A stretch of 64,000 nucleotides of DNA. Origin: Azolla caroliniana (taxonomy: Eukaryota; Polypodiophyta). Below, piece by piece: positions 1 through 10,740 of the stretch. The notes beneath the pieces are model-generated. The model was not told where the DNA came from. It made no database searches and was given only the letters and a program-made list of their open reading frames with translations. Positions within the stretch are counted from its first letter, which is position 1. The number at the start of each line of letters is the position of its first letter. Both the position numbers and the translations under genes were made by a program. The DNA is taken from NCBI GenBank assembly GCA_043228905.1, contig JBHGNT010000020.1, positions 11,780,001 through 11,844,000 on the forward strand. Direction: 5' to 3'.

Positions 1-829
1 CAAATTGTCTGTGAAAAAACTTGAGGAATCTGGCCTTCAAGGCATCGAATGTGGCAAAGGTGCCTGATAAGTGCTTTGCATGCCATTGGGCCGCCGGTCC
101 TTCTAAGGTTATGCCGAATTCGGCGATTTTGGATCATTCGGCTTCGGGCTCCGTCAGTCTTTGGGAGATATGGTTGGCTTCCCATGTTTGGAGGAATGCG
201 TACACGTGTGCCTCCGCGTCGGCCTCATCCCGGTACTTTGGGTATGGGTACGGCATCGTGTCGTCCAACTGACTCTCCTGTTCCCTCCGTTCTCTGTCCG
301 CTGTTGGCGTTGGTGTGAGAACCTTTGGTTCCTCCGCGGGTGTTGCCGGTGTCCGGTCCGTTGGTTCCTCCGCGGGTGTTGTCGGTATCCGGTCAGCCTT
401 CCTCGGCGGTTGCCGGTCACCAAATTCCAGGGTTATTTCTTCCTCTGGCGCCGGTGTTACTGAGTCTTCCGACCCCTCGTCCTCCCGGTCGTTTGGTGTG
501 TCGTGGCTGCTTTTATACCGGGATGCAACGCTTCCGTCGCTTTCCGACTCCGCCTCAAGTGTTGCGAATGCTTCCGAGTCCCCGTCGCCCACGGCGAGCG
601 TCTGCAGTATCGTTTTCGCCTCTTGCAGGCTTGTTATGCTACTGCCTTCGTCGGGGATTTGCAGAACCCGGAACTGCAGTGCTTCTTCTGCGACTCTCCG
701 AAGAGTTTTGGAGAATGACCGATCCCGCCGGATCTCGTCGACGGCTTGCTGCAGGGCTTCCCGTCGTTGCTCGCGTTCGGTGTATCGTCTCCCTCGTTCG
801 GTGATGTGGTCGTCATTTGGTCTAGACAT
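1..829 (-). pseudogene. Ty3/gypsy gag, 5' part, with in-frame stop, running off the window edge
   Basis: The start is taken as the ATG at 827-829 (reads MSRPNDD...), just inside the adjacent LTR. The first ~230 codons are low-complexity and charged (E/D/R, with a repeated TPAEEP motif). They lead into the conserved retrotransposon gag region: AHVYAFLQTWEANHISQRLT, then after a TGA at 134-136 the frame continues SKIAEFGITLEGPAAQWHA and on to the window edge. This matches the gag core of plant gypsy elements (RT_gag family), which forms the virus-like particle in the cytoplasm. The TGA sits where relatives carry arginine, so CGA to TGA is the likely change. The rest of the element lies left of position 1. 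Function is probably lost unless the stop is bypassed. Confidence 0.75.
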
Positions 830-881
830 CCATCCCCCGGTTGTCCTCTGCACTTTGCAGGAATCGTGGTCGCCAAAATAG

Positions 882-1263
882 TGTTGTCTGTCTGGCTGGA
901 CTAGCCTCAACACAGGTGTCTACCCGACACTTCTCCAAAGGGGTGGTAAGGATTGGATGCTAGGTTACACGCATAAGATGATTATAATTAAGCACGGACG
1001 GCAAACAATACGAGATACAGATAAATACACAATAATTACTATTGTATTACTTCCGTCCAAAACTTTACAAATCATCGGATCCTTTTATAGGCATCCGGCA
1101 AGGTTACAATCGGTGCGCTTAGGCAACCGACATCCAAATCGGTTCGGATCCGGATCGGTACAACTGTACCGAATCCGTCCCAAATAATAATTCTACTATT
1201 ACTTCCTATTATCCGATCCGATTCCGCCTTCCCACTTGTCCTTGCTCTTCTGACCGGCCAACA
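882..1263 (-). repeat. 5' LTR of the left-edge gypsy element
   Basis: On the minus strand this 382 bp segment begins TGTTGGCC and ends GACAACA, giving TGTTG/CAACA inverted ends. A TATA box (CCTATAAAAGG on the minus strand, at 1081-1091) lies inside. The sequence after its 3' end (ATTTTGGCGACC region, 860-881) is placed where a primer-binding site and leader would be, and gag follows. The partner LTR is outside the window, so the boundaries rest on the TG...CA ends and context only. Confidence 0.6.
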
Positions 1264-1354
1264 GTGCAACTGCAACTCGGTACTCTAATGGCATGTCAAT
1301 GTCTACCATTCTATTCCAAAGCTCACTTCGTGGTACGGTATCAAAAGCTTTCTT
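1264..1354 (-). pseudogene. RTE-type LINE reverse transcriptase fragment
   Basis: The minus strand reads KKAFDTVPRSELWNRMVDID in one open frame of about 30 codons. This is the RT motif-A region (F-D-x-V-P-R) typical of plant RTE non-LTR retrotransposons. The fragment is wedged between the gypsy LTR (ends 1263) and the truncated copia LTR (starts about 1355). No other part of this LINE was seen nearby. Confidence 0.6.
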
Positions 1355-1538
1355 GAGAGAGAGCTCTTAACAAGAAAACTGTATATTACTTCCAACAGTA
1401 ACTAAGTTACAAGAGGTCAATTTAAATACCAACTAAACTAGGGTAAGTGCCCTTTCTACTATTTACAAAACTAGCCTGGTATGACCATAAGCTAGTGTGA
1501 AACCTATTACTATGGGAAGTTGAGTTCGACTCTCAACA
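1355..1538 (-). repeat. Truncated 3' LTR of copia copy 1
   Basis: About 184 bp closely match the outer part of the LTR at 7247-7516, ending ...CTCTCAACA on the plus strand. The part corresponding to the first ~85 bp of the right LTR (TGTAAAG... to the GA run) is missing and an RTE fragment sits there instead. The minus-strand purine run GAAGGGGCG (about 1539-1550) next to it is the polypurine tract. Confidence 0.85.
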
Positions 1539-1710
1539 CGCCCCTTCGAACACAACTTCCATCTGTCGAAAAGTTGTTTCGGTTCGGTCAGCGGAATCCG
1601 GCTTCCGGCATTTGTAATCCTCGAACAGGATTGTTTGGCTTTTCGGCTTCGTGCTTGGTTCGATTAACTACGTGTTGCATTTCACGTATCGTTGCATGTT
1701 GCTTACTCGA

Positions 1711-3221
1711 TCAATTGCATATAGTGCGTGTGTCGCTCGCAGTACTCCCCCTCAAGCTCGGCAATGTGGATGTCGTGAGACCAAGATCCGATGTGAATTG
1801 CCCGAGCTTGTCGACTCCTAAGGCCTTCGTAAAAATATTAGCAACTTGGAGGTGCGTACTGATATGTAGTAGATTGATTTCGTCGACCTGTATGCACTCG
1901 TGGATGAAGTGGTAGTGCACTTTGATATGCTTAATACGCACGTGAAATACGGGGTTTCGTGCCAAGTAGATGTTGCTCATGTTGTCGTAGTATAGGTGAA
2001 TCAGATCTTTGATGGGTACGCCCAGATCCTTCAGAATACGCTTGAGCCATACTGTTTCACATGCGGCGACTGCCCACCCCTATATTCGCCTTCAGTGCTC
2101 GATAGTGCGACTGTTGGCTGCTTCTTATTGCTCCAGGAGATCGCTCCGCTACCAAGGGAGAAGATGAATCCGGATGTGGATCGTCTATCCGCTTTGTATC
2201 GTGCCCAGTCCACGTCTGTGTATCTTTCAAGTTGAATGGTCGTATTTGACTAATACATAATGTTGTAATCCATCGTCGTACTAACATACCGGAGTATCCT
2301 CTTAGCGCAATCGAGATGAAAGTTTCACAAATTCTGCATGAATTGACTAAGTAGGCTGACTGAATAACTGAGGTCGGGTCGTGTAATGGTGAGATAGATT
2401 AAGTTGCTGATCTGTTGACGATACTGAGTTGACTTGCACTCGGCTGTGCCAGAATCGGCATCAATCTTGATATTACAATCGAGAGGGGTAGACACAGGTT
2501 TGCACTCGGTCATTCCGAACTTGTACAGAAGGTTGAGAATGTAATGTCGTTGAGAAATTATTATTCCGACTGGTGTCCGAATTACTTCAATGCCAAGGAA
2601 GTAATGGAGCTCGTGCAGGTCTTTCATTTCGATCTGCCGGAAAGAACTGATTTGACCTTGTTAATCTCGGCGAGATCCTTTCCTCCAATGACCAAATCAT
2701 CCACGTAAAGGATGATGACAATTGGGCTATCCGACTCATTTCGGATGTACAAAGAAGTATCGAATTTTGACATTTGAAATCCGATCTGACGAAGATACCG
2801 CGTGATATTCGAGTGCGATGATCATGGTGCTTGTTTGAGGCCGTAGAGAGGCTTCTTGAGTCGGCACACGACGTTCGGATGATTCCGCGATTCAAAACTA
2901 GGTGGTTGGATCATGTACACCTCCTCTTCCAATTCGCCGTGAAAAAAGGCGTTCTTGACGTCCATCTGGTGGAGGTGCCACCCTTTTGCTGCACCGCGAT
3001 TGCAATTACGGTTCACACAGTTGTCATCTTTGCCACGGGGCAAAGGTCTCTTCGTAGTCGACATCATGCGTTTGCGTGTATCCTTTCGCAACAAGCCATG
3101 CTTTAAAGCGATTTATGGAGCCTTCAACATTGTGTTTCACTTTGTAAATCCACCTGTAGCCAATTGCTTTCTTGCTCGGAGGGTGAGGAATGAGATCCCA
3201 GGTCTCGTTTTTGCATAACGC
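1711..3221 (-). pseudogene. copia pol remnant: reverse transcriptase and RNase H
   Basis: Minus-strand pieces in several frames give, in order: NETWDLIPHPPSKKAIGYRW and [19 protein letters not shown] (RT N-terminus, 3030-3216), [20 protein letters not shown] (RT motif A region, about 2930), the metal-binding YVDD-type region near 2700 (degenerate), HELHYFLGIEV (about 2610), RRSTSGFIFSLGSGAISWSN (RNase H, about 2170) and the terminal HISTHLQVANIFTKALG (about 1830). Multiple frameshifts separate them. RT and RNase H of a copia element copy its RNA to DNA in virus-like particles; this copy is dead. Confidence 0.85.
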
Positions 3222-3925
3222 TGTCGTAGTGTATTCCACACACTACGTGAAAACCATAAAATAATATATCCGATTTAGATACACATAAATAAATAAATAA
3301 TATATCAAAAGAATTTATCACGTGCATAGGGCAAGATTCGAACCATGCACCTCCACATAGATAAACCCCAACTTTACCATTGTAATACCTTATCTTTAGT
3401 GTTATAAATATAGATTTAATATATATAAGACCTTTATTTACACATACCTTTATTAAAAGGTAAAAATCATGTATTCTTTAGAGTGTGAATATTTTATTTA
3501 CACGTGACATTAAAAGTGGCTCATGCACATCTAGCGTGCATGAGCCCTATATTTAGGAAATGACAAAGCATCACATGCACATTTAATGTGCATGGACACT
3601 TTAGGTGAAAAAGCATGAAGCCATGCTTAGCCTCTGCCATCTTTATATAAGGAGGAGAAAAATATGTATAGGGGTGTTGATTAATATACAAGGATTGATC
3701 AATCTAATATATTCGTGGGATTCACGAATTTTGCCATCTCAATTACTCTTATAATCTAAATATTGTTTTAATTACACTAAACTCGTGGGATTCACGAGAT
3801 TGCTATCTTACTTCTCTTTCCACTATTCATAACTAGCCTTAAGTTGTATTCCTCTTCCTCCTAGTCCAAAACCTCGGCGGTTCCCACCCGACTCACGCAA
3901 CGATCCGGAGCCGAAAGGCACGACA
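3222..3925 (+). repeat. Solo LTR A inserted in copia pol
   Basis: This 704 bp insert begins TGTCGTAGTG and ends GGCACGACA (TGTCGT/ACGACA inverted ends). It is flanked by AACGC at 3217-3221 and at 3925-3929, so the target duplication is 4-5 bp. Removing it reconnects the copia codons on either side. A plus-strand TATATAAGG (about 3654) suggests plus-strand LTR sense. The two short palindromes around the GTGGGATTCAC motif (3714-3731 and 3783-3800) are internal. No internal region or second LTR is present, so it is a solo LTR. Confidence 0.8.
3334..3387 (-). other. tRNA-like A-box/B-box module inside solo LTR A
   Basis: On the minus strand an A-box-like TATTACAATGG (3377-3387) is followed 43 nt later by a B-box-like GGTTCGAATCT (3334-3344). 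The spacing and motifs resemble the split internal promoter of tRNA genes (A box from tRNA position 8, B box from position 52). The module lies 112-165 nt inside the LTR and is antisense to it. It does not fold as a convincing complete tRNA by eye. Confidence 0.5.
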
Positions 3926-3978
3926 ACGCTTCCATTTCCTCATTCATCGCATCGACCCATCGTGGATCTTGTACAGCT

Positions 3979-4422
3979 TGTCAGAACCAAGGATAAAAGA
4001 TAGAGTGATGGACGAAGGATATTAGAGAACACGAGAAGAAAGGAACCAAATACTAAGAGAAGAATGGATGTATAAGATACAGAAAGAAAGAGAATGGATA
4101 CAAGATATGTAATGAGAGCTAAAGACTGGTGTTGATTCGAATTGATTTGAGAATACATGTATGCCCTTATTTATAGGTTCCAATAGAATAGCTTAGAGAT
4201 TTCTAGAATGTTCTAGAATGTTCTAGACCTAGAATACTCTAGGACATTCTAGAACATTCTAGAATAATCTAGAGTTTTTACAACAATCAATGTAATACAA
4301 GAAGTAGCTTTTATTGTTTCATATAACAATAAGCTATCTTAATGGTTGAGGTTTCCAAGTATGGATTACAACGTTCGAGGTTCAAGTCCGGGTGACGCCA
4401 TAATGGTCATGTGTTCATGACA
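3979..4422 (-). repeat. Solo LTR B inserted in copia pol
   Basis: This 444 bp insert begins TGTCAGAACC and ends TTCATGACA (TGTCA/TGACA ends). It is flanked by the perfect 5 bp duplication CAGCT at 3974-3978 and 4423-4427. A minus-strand TATAAATAAGG (about 4161-4172) gives minus-strand LTR sense. The middle is packed with TTCTAGAA-type palindromes (4199-4270). The LTRs at 44.4 and 45.4 kb share this architecture: TGTCA start, TTCTAG-rich centre and TATAAATA box. Confidence 0.85.
4335..4389 (+). other. tRNA-like A-box/B-box module inside solo LTR B
   Basis: The plus strand has TATCTTAATGGTTGAGG (4335-4351) and GGTTCAAGTCC (4379-4389). The B box starts exactly 44 nt after the A box, the distance found in a tRNA gene without an intron. 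The module is antisense to the LTR (LTR sense is minus) and lies 33-87 nt from the LTR 5' end. Anticodon-stem pairing is poor, so this is a tRNA-related promoter relic, not a tRNA gene. Confidence 0.55.
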
Positions 4423-4427
4423 CAGCT

Positions 4428-6310
4428 TTGGAAAGCGACTCCGGCTCCCGTACTGACGCTACCTTCATCATGAATGCATAATGATACGCCATGTACTCGT
4501 CATAGTCGAAACGACTTATAGGGTTCTTTCCACGGGTGGATCGGCGTAGCTCTGCATCCGTGGGGACTATGGCTTTCCTCGCTCCATTTGTGTGAGTGTG
4601 GAGACCTTCAAATTCATTGTCGAGAGAGTGAAGCACCTCAGTCTCTTCCTGATCTTCATATTCCCGCATTTTCGCCTTCCCTTTGTCCAACTTCAAACTC
4701 GGCTGAGAGGTGCTTTGATCGCTTCGCAGCTCTGATGGCCCACTCAGCTTTGTCGAAATTGGGCTGTCTTCGAACATCTATGTGAGTCGATCCTCAGCTT
4801 CTATTTCTATTTCGGCGTCATCCGCGTCGAGCGGAGTTGGAGTCGAAGTATTCTCTGGTGCATACCAGGATGCGTATTCGTTGAAGACTACGTCTCGACT
4901 TGTTCGAACTTTTCGGGTAGATGGGTTGTAGCACTTGTACCCCTTCTGTTCGAGTGAGTATCCTACGAGGATACATTTCTCCGACTTCGGGTTGAATTTT
5001 TGTCGCGTATCGTCAGGAATATGCACGTAAGCGATTGCGCTGAAAATGCGGACATGTGATAAGTCTGGCTTCTTTCCAAAGAACTTCTCATGAGGAGTTA
5101 CGTTGTGTACTCCCGAGGTTGTGCACCTATTCATGAGGTATATGGCCGTGTTCGCCGCTTCTGCCTAGTACGATTTCAGTAGGTTCTTCTCATTCATCAT
5201 AGCCCGTGCGACTTCTACTATGTGTCGGTTTTTACGCTCAACTACGCCGTTCTGCTGAGGTGTGTGACGACATGAGAATTCTCATCGGATTCCTTCCTTT
5301 CAGAGATACGTTGTAAACCCGAAAAGTATTCTTTGCCTCCATCCGATCAAAGGTAGCGTACATTCCGATCTGTAGCTTTTTCGATTTCGGCTTTGAATCT
5401 TTGGAAGTATCCCAACACTTCGCTCTTTTGTTTCATCGGGTAGATCTAGATGTTCCTAGAGAAGTCGTCGATGAACGTAACGTAATATCGGCACCCGTTG
5501 AGTGTGCTTGTCTGGGCCGGTCCCCATACATTTGAATGCACGACATCCAGGATCCCTTTGCTCACTTCTGCTCTTTCGGGAATGGATGTCGGCGTTGCTT
5601 TCCAAACTGGCACACTTCACATACGCCCGTAATCTACTTCACGGTAAAGTTCGGGAGTCCGATTACGACTCCTTTCGATTGCATGTTCTGAAGTGTTTGG
5701 AGATTGATGTGGCTGATTCTTTTGTGCCACAAATTTAAGTCTGTTTCGACTTTGAGACCTTTTGCGAACATGGCTGACTTTATCTCGTTCGATTCGAGGA
5801 TAAACATACGGCCTTCTCGTCGAGCGTGAGCTACGACTTGACCGCCCTTTCGATGAAGCACCAGTCGTTGTTGAATCGTACTTGCATTCCTTGTTCAACA
5901 ATCTGGCTGATTGAGACCAAGTTTTTCATGATGGTGGGGACATGCAATAGATTCTTGAGGTAGGTTTGTTTTCCGTCGTTTCCAAATGGGACATTCTTGA
6001 TATGCTGTATTGGATGAGTCGTGTCATCGCCTGTCTCGACATATTCGGGACGTTCGGGTTTTCGTAATTCCCAAAACCAATCTTCATGAGACGTCATGTG
6101 GTTGGATGCTCCCGAGTCAACAAACCATACATTCACCCTGTGTCGCCATTGAGTGCGTTTGTGCCTCATCGTGAACATTCCGCTACGATCTTCGTAGTCG
6201 GAATTCGATGCGTAATTCGTGAACATTCCGCTACGATTGTTGTAGTCGAAATTCGATGCGTAGTGCGTGAACTGTCGACTAGTTGAATCCGACTCTCGCT
6301 TCTTCATTTG
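4428..6310 (-). pseudogene. copia pol remnant: protease, integrase and linker
   Basis: In minus-strand order: the protease motif WFVDSGASNHMTSHEDWFW (about 6125), the GAG-pre-integrase motif LWHKRISHINLQTLQ (about 5720), integrase core remnants including HTPQQNGVVERKNRHI (about 5230-5280, with stops), NRCTTSGVHNVTPHEKFFGK and the C-terminal CILVGYSLEQKGYKCYNPST (about 4930-5000). An acidic linker of the integrase-RT junction runs to 4428. Catalytic residues are not all preserved in one frame. The protease DSG triad is intact. Confidence 0.85.
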
Positions 6311-7145
6311 GCACTCCTCTTCGTAGTGATCGAGTTTTCCGCAGTATCCGCATTTGATTGGGTTATTATGGTTGCTTGGTCTGGTGTGATGACTCCCCCT
6401 TTTTCCGAACTCTCTTGGATTGTTCCGGTCTGCTTGCCATTGGTGAGAGTTACGCTCTTGGGTCTACTGACCATGATGGCCTTGTCCGAATCGACCTCTA
6501 TTTCCACGACCGAAATTTCTTCTGTCATCTAACTAGGAGTAGAGCATCTGACCCTCTAGTGTGTTGCTCCTCTGTCGGGCGTGATTTTCCTCGACCAACA
6601 ATATTGACTGGAGATTGAAAAAGGTGGGAGGATTCTCTCTTGCGAGGACGGCGGATCTTATTGCGCTTAATCGAGGTGCCAAGCCTTCGAGGCATATCTG
6701 CACCATTTCTTCGTCGTCAATGACAACATTGATCGACCCGAGGGCATCGCACAGCTCTGATCTTCAAGGCGTAGCTGCCGATTGACATGTCCCTTTGTTG
6801 AATGTCATTCAACTCATGACAAAGTTGGAGCTTGCGGGCAACCGTATTGATCGCGAAGATCTTCTTGAGATTGCCCCATGCTTCTTTCGGCATTTTCGCC
6901 TCTCGAATATAGCCAAGCATGTGACCATGTACACATGATGCAAGGCAATACAACACACGGCTTGCAGCCTGCTCCCATGCTGGGTAGTCGGCGTGTGTTG
7001 GGTTGTGTTGCGTTTCGTGAGCTCCTTTAATATAGCTCTAGTATCCTTGTTCGACAAGGTACTGATGCATCTTGTACTCCCAAGAAACGAAATTTGTCCT
7101 GTCGAGCTTCTCCGTAGGAAGAGCGCTTCCCATTTGAGTATTCAT
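6304..7145 (-). pseudogene. copia gag remnant with CCHC zinc knuckle
   Basis: Begins with ATG at 7143-7145 and reads LPTEKLDRTNFVSWEYKMHQ, the typical copia gag N-terminus. A TAG replaces the expected tryptophan codon near 7040. It continues through RVLYCLASCVHGHMLGYI and ARKLQLCHELNDIQQRDMSI. Near 6330 a zinc knuckle CGYCGKLDHYEEEC (C-x2-C-x4-H-x4-C) is readable. Frameshifts occur around 6730 and 6540. In an active element this protein packages the RNA. Confidence 0.8.
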
Positions 7146-7233
7146 GGTGATTTCTTCTCTATTAAAAAACCGGTTCTATTGATTGTTGGCGTGTACCACA
7201 ACACAATCGAATAGATTCGATTAAGCAACCACA

Positions 7234-7246
7234 CGTTCTGATACCA
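7234..7246 (-). other. Primer-binding site of copia copy 1
   Basis: Directly inside the 5' LTR the minus strand reads TGGTATCAGAACG. This matches the initiator-methionine tRNA primer site (TGGTATCAGAGC) used by most plant copia elements, with one or two changes. Confidence 0.8.
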
Positions 7247-7516
7247 TGTAAAGAAATAGAGTTGGTGGTGTAATGCAACGGAAGATAATTGAGTGTGTGT
7301 GTGTGTGTGTACCGCAAACATAGAGAGAGAGAGAGAGAGAGCTCTTAACAAGATAACTGTATATTACTTCCAACAGTAACTAAGTTACAAGAGGTTGGTT
7401 TAAATACCAACTAAACTAGGGCAAGTGCCCTTTCTACTATTTACAAAACTAGCTTGGTATGATCATAAGCTAGTGTGAAACCTATTACTATGGGAAGTAA
7501 AGTTCGACTCTCAACA
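7247..7516 (-). repeat. 5' LTR of copia copy 1
   Basis: 270 bp from TGTAAAG to CTCAACA on the plus strand, TG...CA ended. It contains a GT run (7292-7310) and a GA run (7322-7341), followed by the segment shared with 1355-1538. The LTR of the second copia copy (60291-60717) has the same order: TGTAAAGAA start, GT run, GA run, CTCAACA end. Confidence 0.85.
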
Positions 7517-8130
7517 AATACACAACATAGACAGACATGGAGTTGGTAAGATGGAATGTATATGATGCACAATGATTCCTTTTTACCAACTTCACTTCAT
7601 ATGATAGTGTTATGAGATTTGGGCCTTCATACCACTTCCCTATTGTTTTGGAGGTTTACAATAATTCAATTGACATGTACAAATTGTATCTTGGCAAGCC
7701 CCCATTACGTTTTAACTATTCTCTTTTGCTTCAATCTCACTTTTACTCTCTCATGAGTAAATTTTGGTGAAAATTTTTAAACAAGTGGATTGCAATGGAG
7801 TAGAGGCACTGGATATAGCTCTACAAAACATTAAGATCATTCATTGAATGTATGGGTTAATTAATACCCAATGGCAACAAGGTTTTCTTCAATAGTTCTC
7901 TCAAGTCCTCTATAGGTATAATGCCTTATTAATATATGAACCACCATCTGAGGAGCTTTGGTTATCCATAAATCATTATTTCTCATTTGCAATGTCAAAG
8001 AATATCATGTTATGATGCAATAACTCAAGGATGGACATAGATAACCAATGTCAATCTCATTTATTTTTTCAAGAGCTACAACCCACCTGTAGTGGATGTA
8101 ATGTTATACATGAAGCAATGGGATGATTTT
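7517..8130. other. No recognisable gene; AT-rich remnant
   Basis: No confident coding similarity was seen. The last 90 bp (8041-8130, plus strand) are an open frame that continues into 10758-11063 once the retrocopy insertion is removed. The earlier part has stops in all frames. Confidence 0.5.
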
Positions 8131-10739
8131 TTTTTTTCAAAACAAAATATCCTTCCATTAGTTTTCAAAATACATATCAGCTACAAACTACAAAATAGAT
8201 AGAAAAGAAACGACTATCCCAATGGTTAGCCATGGATCTTTCATTTAACTAAGATCCATCTCAACATCTAATTACATTTTAGTATATCTACCAATGCTCC
8301 CATGTTGCCACCTACTTTCAACATAGAATTGTATAACATCCTCCTTATCATGCTCAATATAGCCCAATAACATAGCAGGCCATTGTAACATATCTCCACT
8401 AGCAATAAATTCTCAAAAAGCTCTCAGGCTTCAATTATTGCTCCACATTTACGATACCAACAAAAGATCTTTTTCCAATCCTTCTTTTGCATTCACCAAA
8501 GCATTGTTAAGCACGATATCCTCCTCCATGAAGAGACCTTTATTTATACTCTCATCATGAATCTTTTCCCCTTTTACACTAAATCCAATGTCCCCAAAAG
8601 CCTTCAAGATGCAAATATTTGTGATCCTACTTGTGAGAGATCCTCACTTTGCATCTTCTTTCTGTGTTGAGCATACCCAGTATAGAGTCCTAACAAGAAA
8701 CTCACCATGCAATTTTTGCGCTTTTTCAAGCATACCACAGTTGACATACCTATCTACCAATGCCTTGCCCAACATAACATCCTTCTCAGAAATCCCCTTC
8801 TAACAATCTGATCATGAACTTGAAATAAACAAAGACCTTATCACATTGTGAAATTCAGTATAACTAGTTCTGAGCTAGGCTGGCAAGCAATGTATTCCAA
8901 GAGACTACAAATCGAGGTGGAACATGGTCCAAAAACCTACTTGAGTAGAGACACATAAGGTGGACTAAAATAATCCATTTTATATCATCATAAGCTTGGC
9001 CACATTGAATACATCCTTTGATGTGAGCATTCCCAATTGCAATAATCTTCGTTAGTAGTTAAGTAACTACTTGTTCAACTTTCACCAGGTCGCCCCATTT
9101 TGCATACATCTAAACGAAGCTACTTCCAAGGTGGGTAATCTTTGCTAGAAAACCTCTTTGGAGAATATGAGAGCCTTTAAAATGCAAATGAAATTATATC
9201 ACAATAGGAGAAAGTCCTTCACTTTGCATACGTTGAAAACATTTCAGTGCTTCAAAACCATCTCTTGAAATAATAATAAAAACTCCAAGGCCAAAAACAT
9301 TGTATTCCACATCCCTATATCTCTAAATCGAAGCTTTGAAAATATTTCTTGTGCCTCACCAAGTAAACCACAAAAAATCTTTGTTGGGCCATGCACAACA
9401 TATCCTGTAATAGATGCATTCCACAAGAGAACATCTCTGTTTGCAAGAGTATCAAATATATCTTGTGCATCTAACAGAGATCAACACCTATCATACATCC
9501 CTATCACATTATTCTCAATACAAATATCACTTTTGAGACCATCCCATACAATCTCTACCTACAGTCTTCGTACTTTCTCAAGGTCTCCTACTCTTCCACA
9601 TGATTTCAAGCATCACAAATATGGTACAGCCTTTGGAATAGTCTCCTCCAACTTCATTTGCCAAATAGATTTGAAAACATCACTAAAAGGTCTATATTCA
9701 ACGTATCCCGCAATCAATAAAAGGTACATAGATATGAACTATTTCAATGCTTCTTCAACATGCTCATGTTCATGTTCAACATAATTTGTAATCAACACAT
9801 TGCAACAAGTTATTCCTTAGATAGAAACCAAAGTAGTTGCGTCCTGAGACGAGCATTATCACCTCCTAGCTATGAAGCATTTCAATCCTTCTTCAGCAAG
9901 CCCATAGTTAGCAACACAGAAGACCCGCTACCAAATGTATACATCCTAATACAACACCTTTTGACAATTTGACTCCACCCATCCTCACTAGAAAAAATGA
10001 GAAACCCGCTCCCCAAATTTGAAAGTAAATGAAAACATAATCAAGCCTCCCTATCACTCCCTAGAACTGCTTCATCATCCATTAACATCATCCATCTCTA
10101 CCACTAACTTAGACTAAAAAGATTTTCCTTTAAGGACGGCTTCCTAGTAGCGTACAACTAATGTATCCAACGTTTGTGTCACTCCATATACATGCATCCT
10201 CCTCCCATATCATCATCCTTCTCCAACACAAAATTATTTTTATGTTGTTCAAGTATGTGGATGACTTCCCCAAGCAAAGTCAATTCTTAAACCCCCCTCA
10301 ATATCTAGTCTAATAGTACTAGTCAATGTTTCATCCACCATCAACATCTATCTATGGTAATTGCCCACGGCAGTGCACCATAGTCCATCAGCTACACATC
10401 TGTCAACGAATATGAAGTTAGTTATGAAGCATATAAAATAAACATCCCTGCCACTCAATATCTAAATACTTCCTCCTCCCATAACCTCCTCCTTCTCCAA
10501 CAAAGCGCATTATTATGCTTTTCAAGTATATGGATGACTTCCCCAAGCAAAACCAATCCTTAAACCCCCTAAATGTCCAATCTAATAGAAATAGATAAAA
10601 TGCTTCCTCCTCCCATATCACATCCTTCTCCAACAAAAAATTATTACTAGGTTGTTCAAGTCTACGTATTACTTCCCCAAGCAAAGCCAATCCTTAAACC
10701 CCCTCAAGCAAATCCAATCCTTAATACTAGTAAATCCTT
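8131..10739 (-). pseudogene. Reverse-transcribed PPR-protein pseudogene insertion
   Basis: The 18 bp flanks 8113-8130 and 10740-10757 (AAGCAA, T or G, GGGATGATTTT) are direct repeats with one mismatch. The left one runs into a T tract, i.e. a minus-strand poly(A) tail. Inside, the minus strand carries many pentatricopeptide-like segments in order: EIVWDGLKSDICIENNVIGM (about 9500-9540), DVLLWNASITGYVVHG (about 9390-9440), then KGEKIHDESINKGLFMEEDI and DIVLNNALVN (about 8500-8580), and KALVDRYVNCGMLEKAQKLH (about 8730-8780). These fit the D-V-x-x-W-N, Y-x-K-C-G and K-x-I-H signatures of plant PPR (PLS-type) organelle RNA-binding proteins. Stops and frameshifts are frequent and motif order is partly scrambled. 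Confidence 0.65.
10190..10720. repeat. Degenerate ~115-140 bp repeats at the 5' side of the PPR retrocopy
   Basis: Three imperfect copies begin CTTCCTCCTCCCAT/CATCCTCCTCCCAT and end with CTTCCCCAAGCAAA followed by a CAATCCTTAAACCCCC-like tail, at about 10195-10310, 10465-10575 and 10600-10705. The first and second copies are separated by about 155 bp of other sequence. The last unit has partial extra copies of its end (10700-10740). Confidence 0.65.
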
Positions 10740-10740
10740 A

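Larger units (their letters stand above)
1355..7516 (-). mobile_element. Decayed Ty1/copia retrotransposon, copy 1
   Basis: Two direct LTR copies (7247-7516 and a truncated 1355-1538) bracket gag, zinc knuckle, protease, integrase, reverse transcriptase and RNase H in copia order on the minus strand. The primer site and polypurine tract are in place. The coding region is broken by many stops and frameshifts and by two solo LTR insertions (3222-3925 and 3979-4422). It is the same family as the element at 60.3-64 kb, with which it shares long stretches of integrase and RNase H wording. It cannot be autonomous. Confidence 0.9.

Noticed and set aside
4335-4389. A functional tRNA gene
   Set aside because: A and B boxes are placed correctly but the anticodon stem pairs only 3 of 5 and the acceptor stem does not form; kept as a tRNA-like module only.
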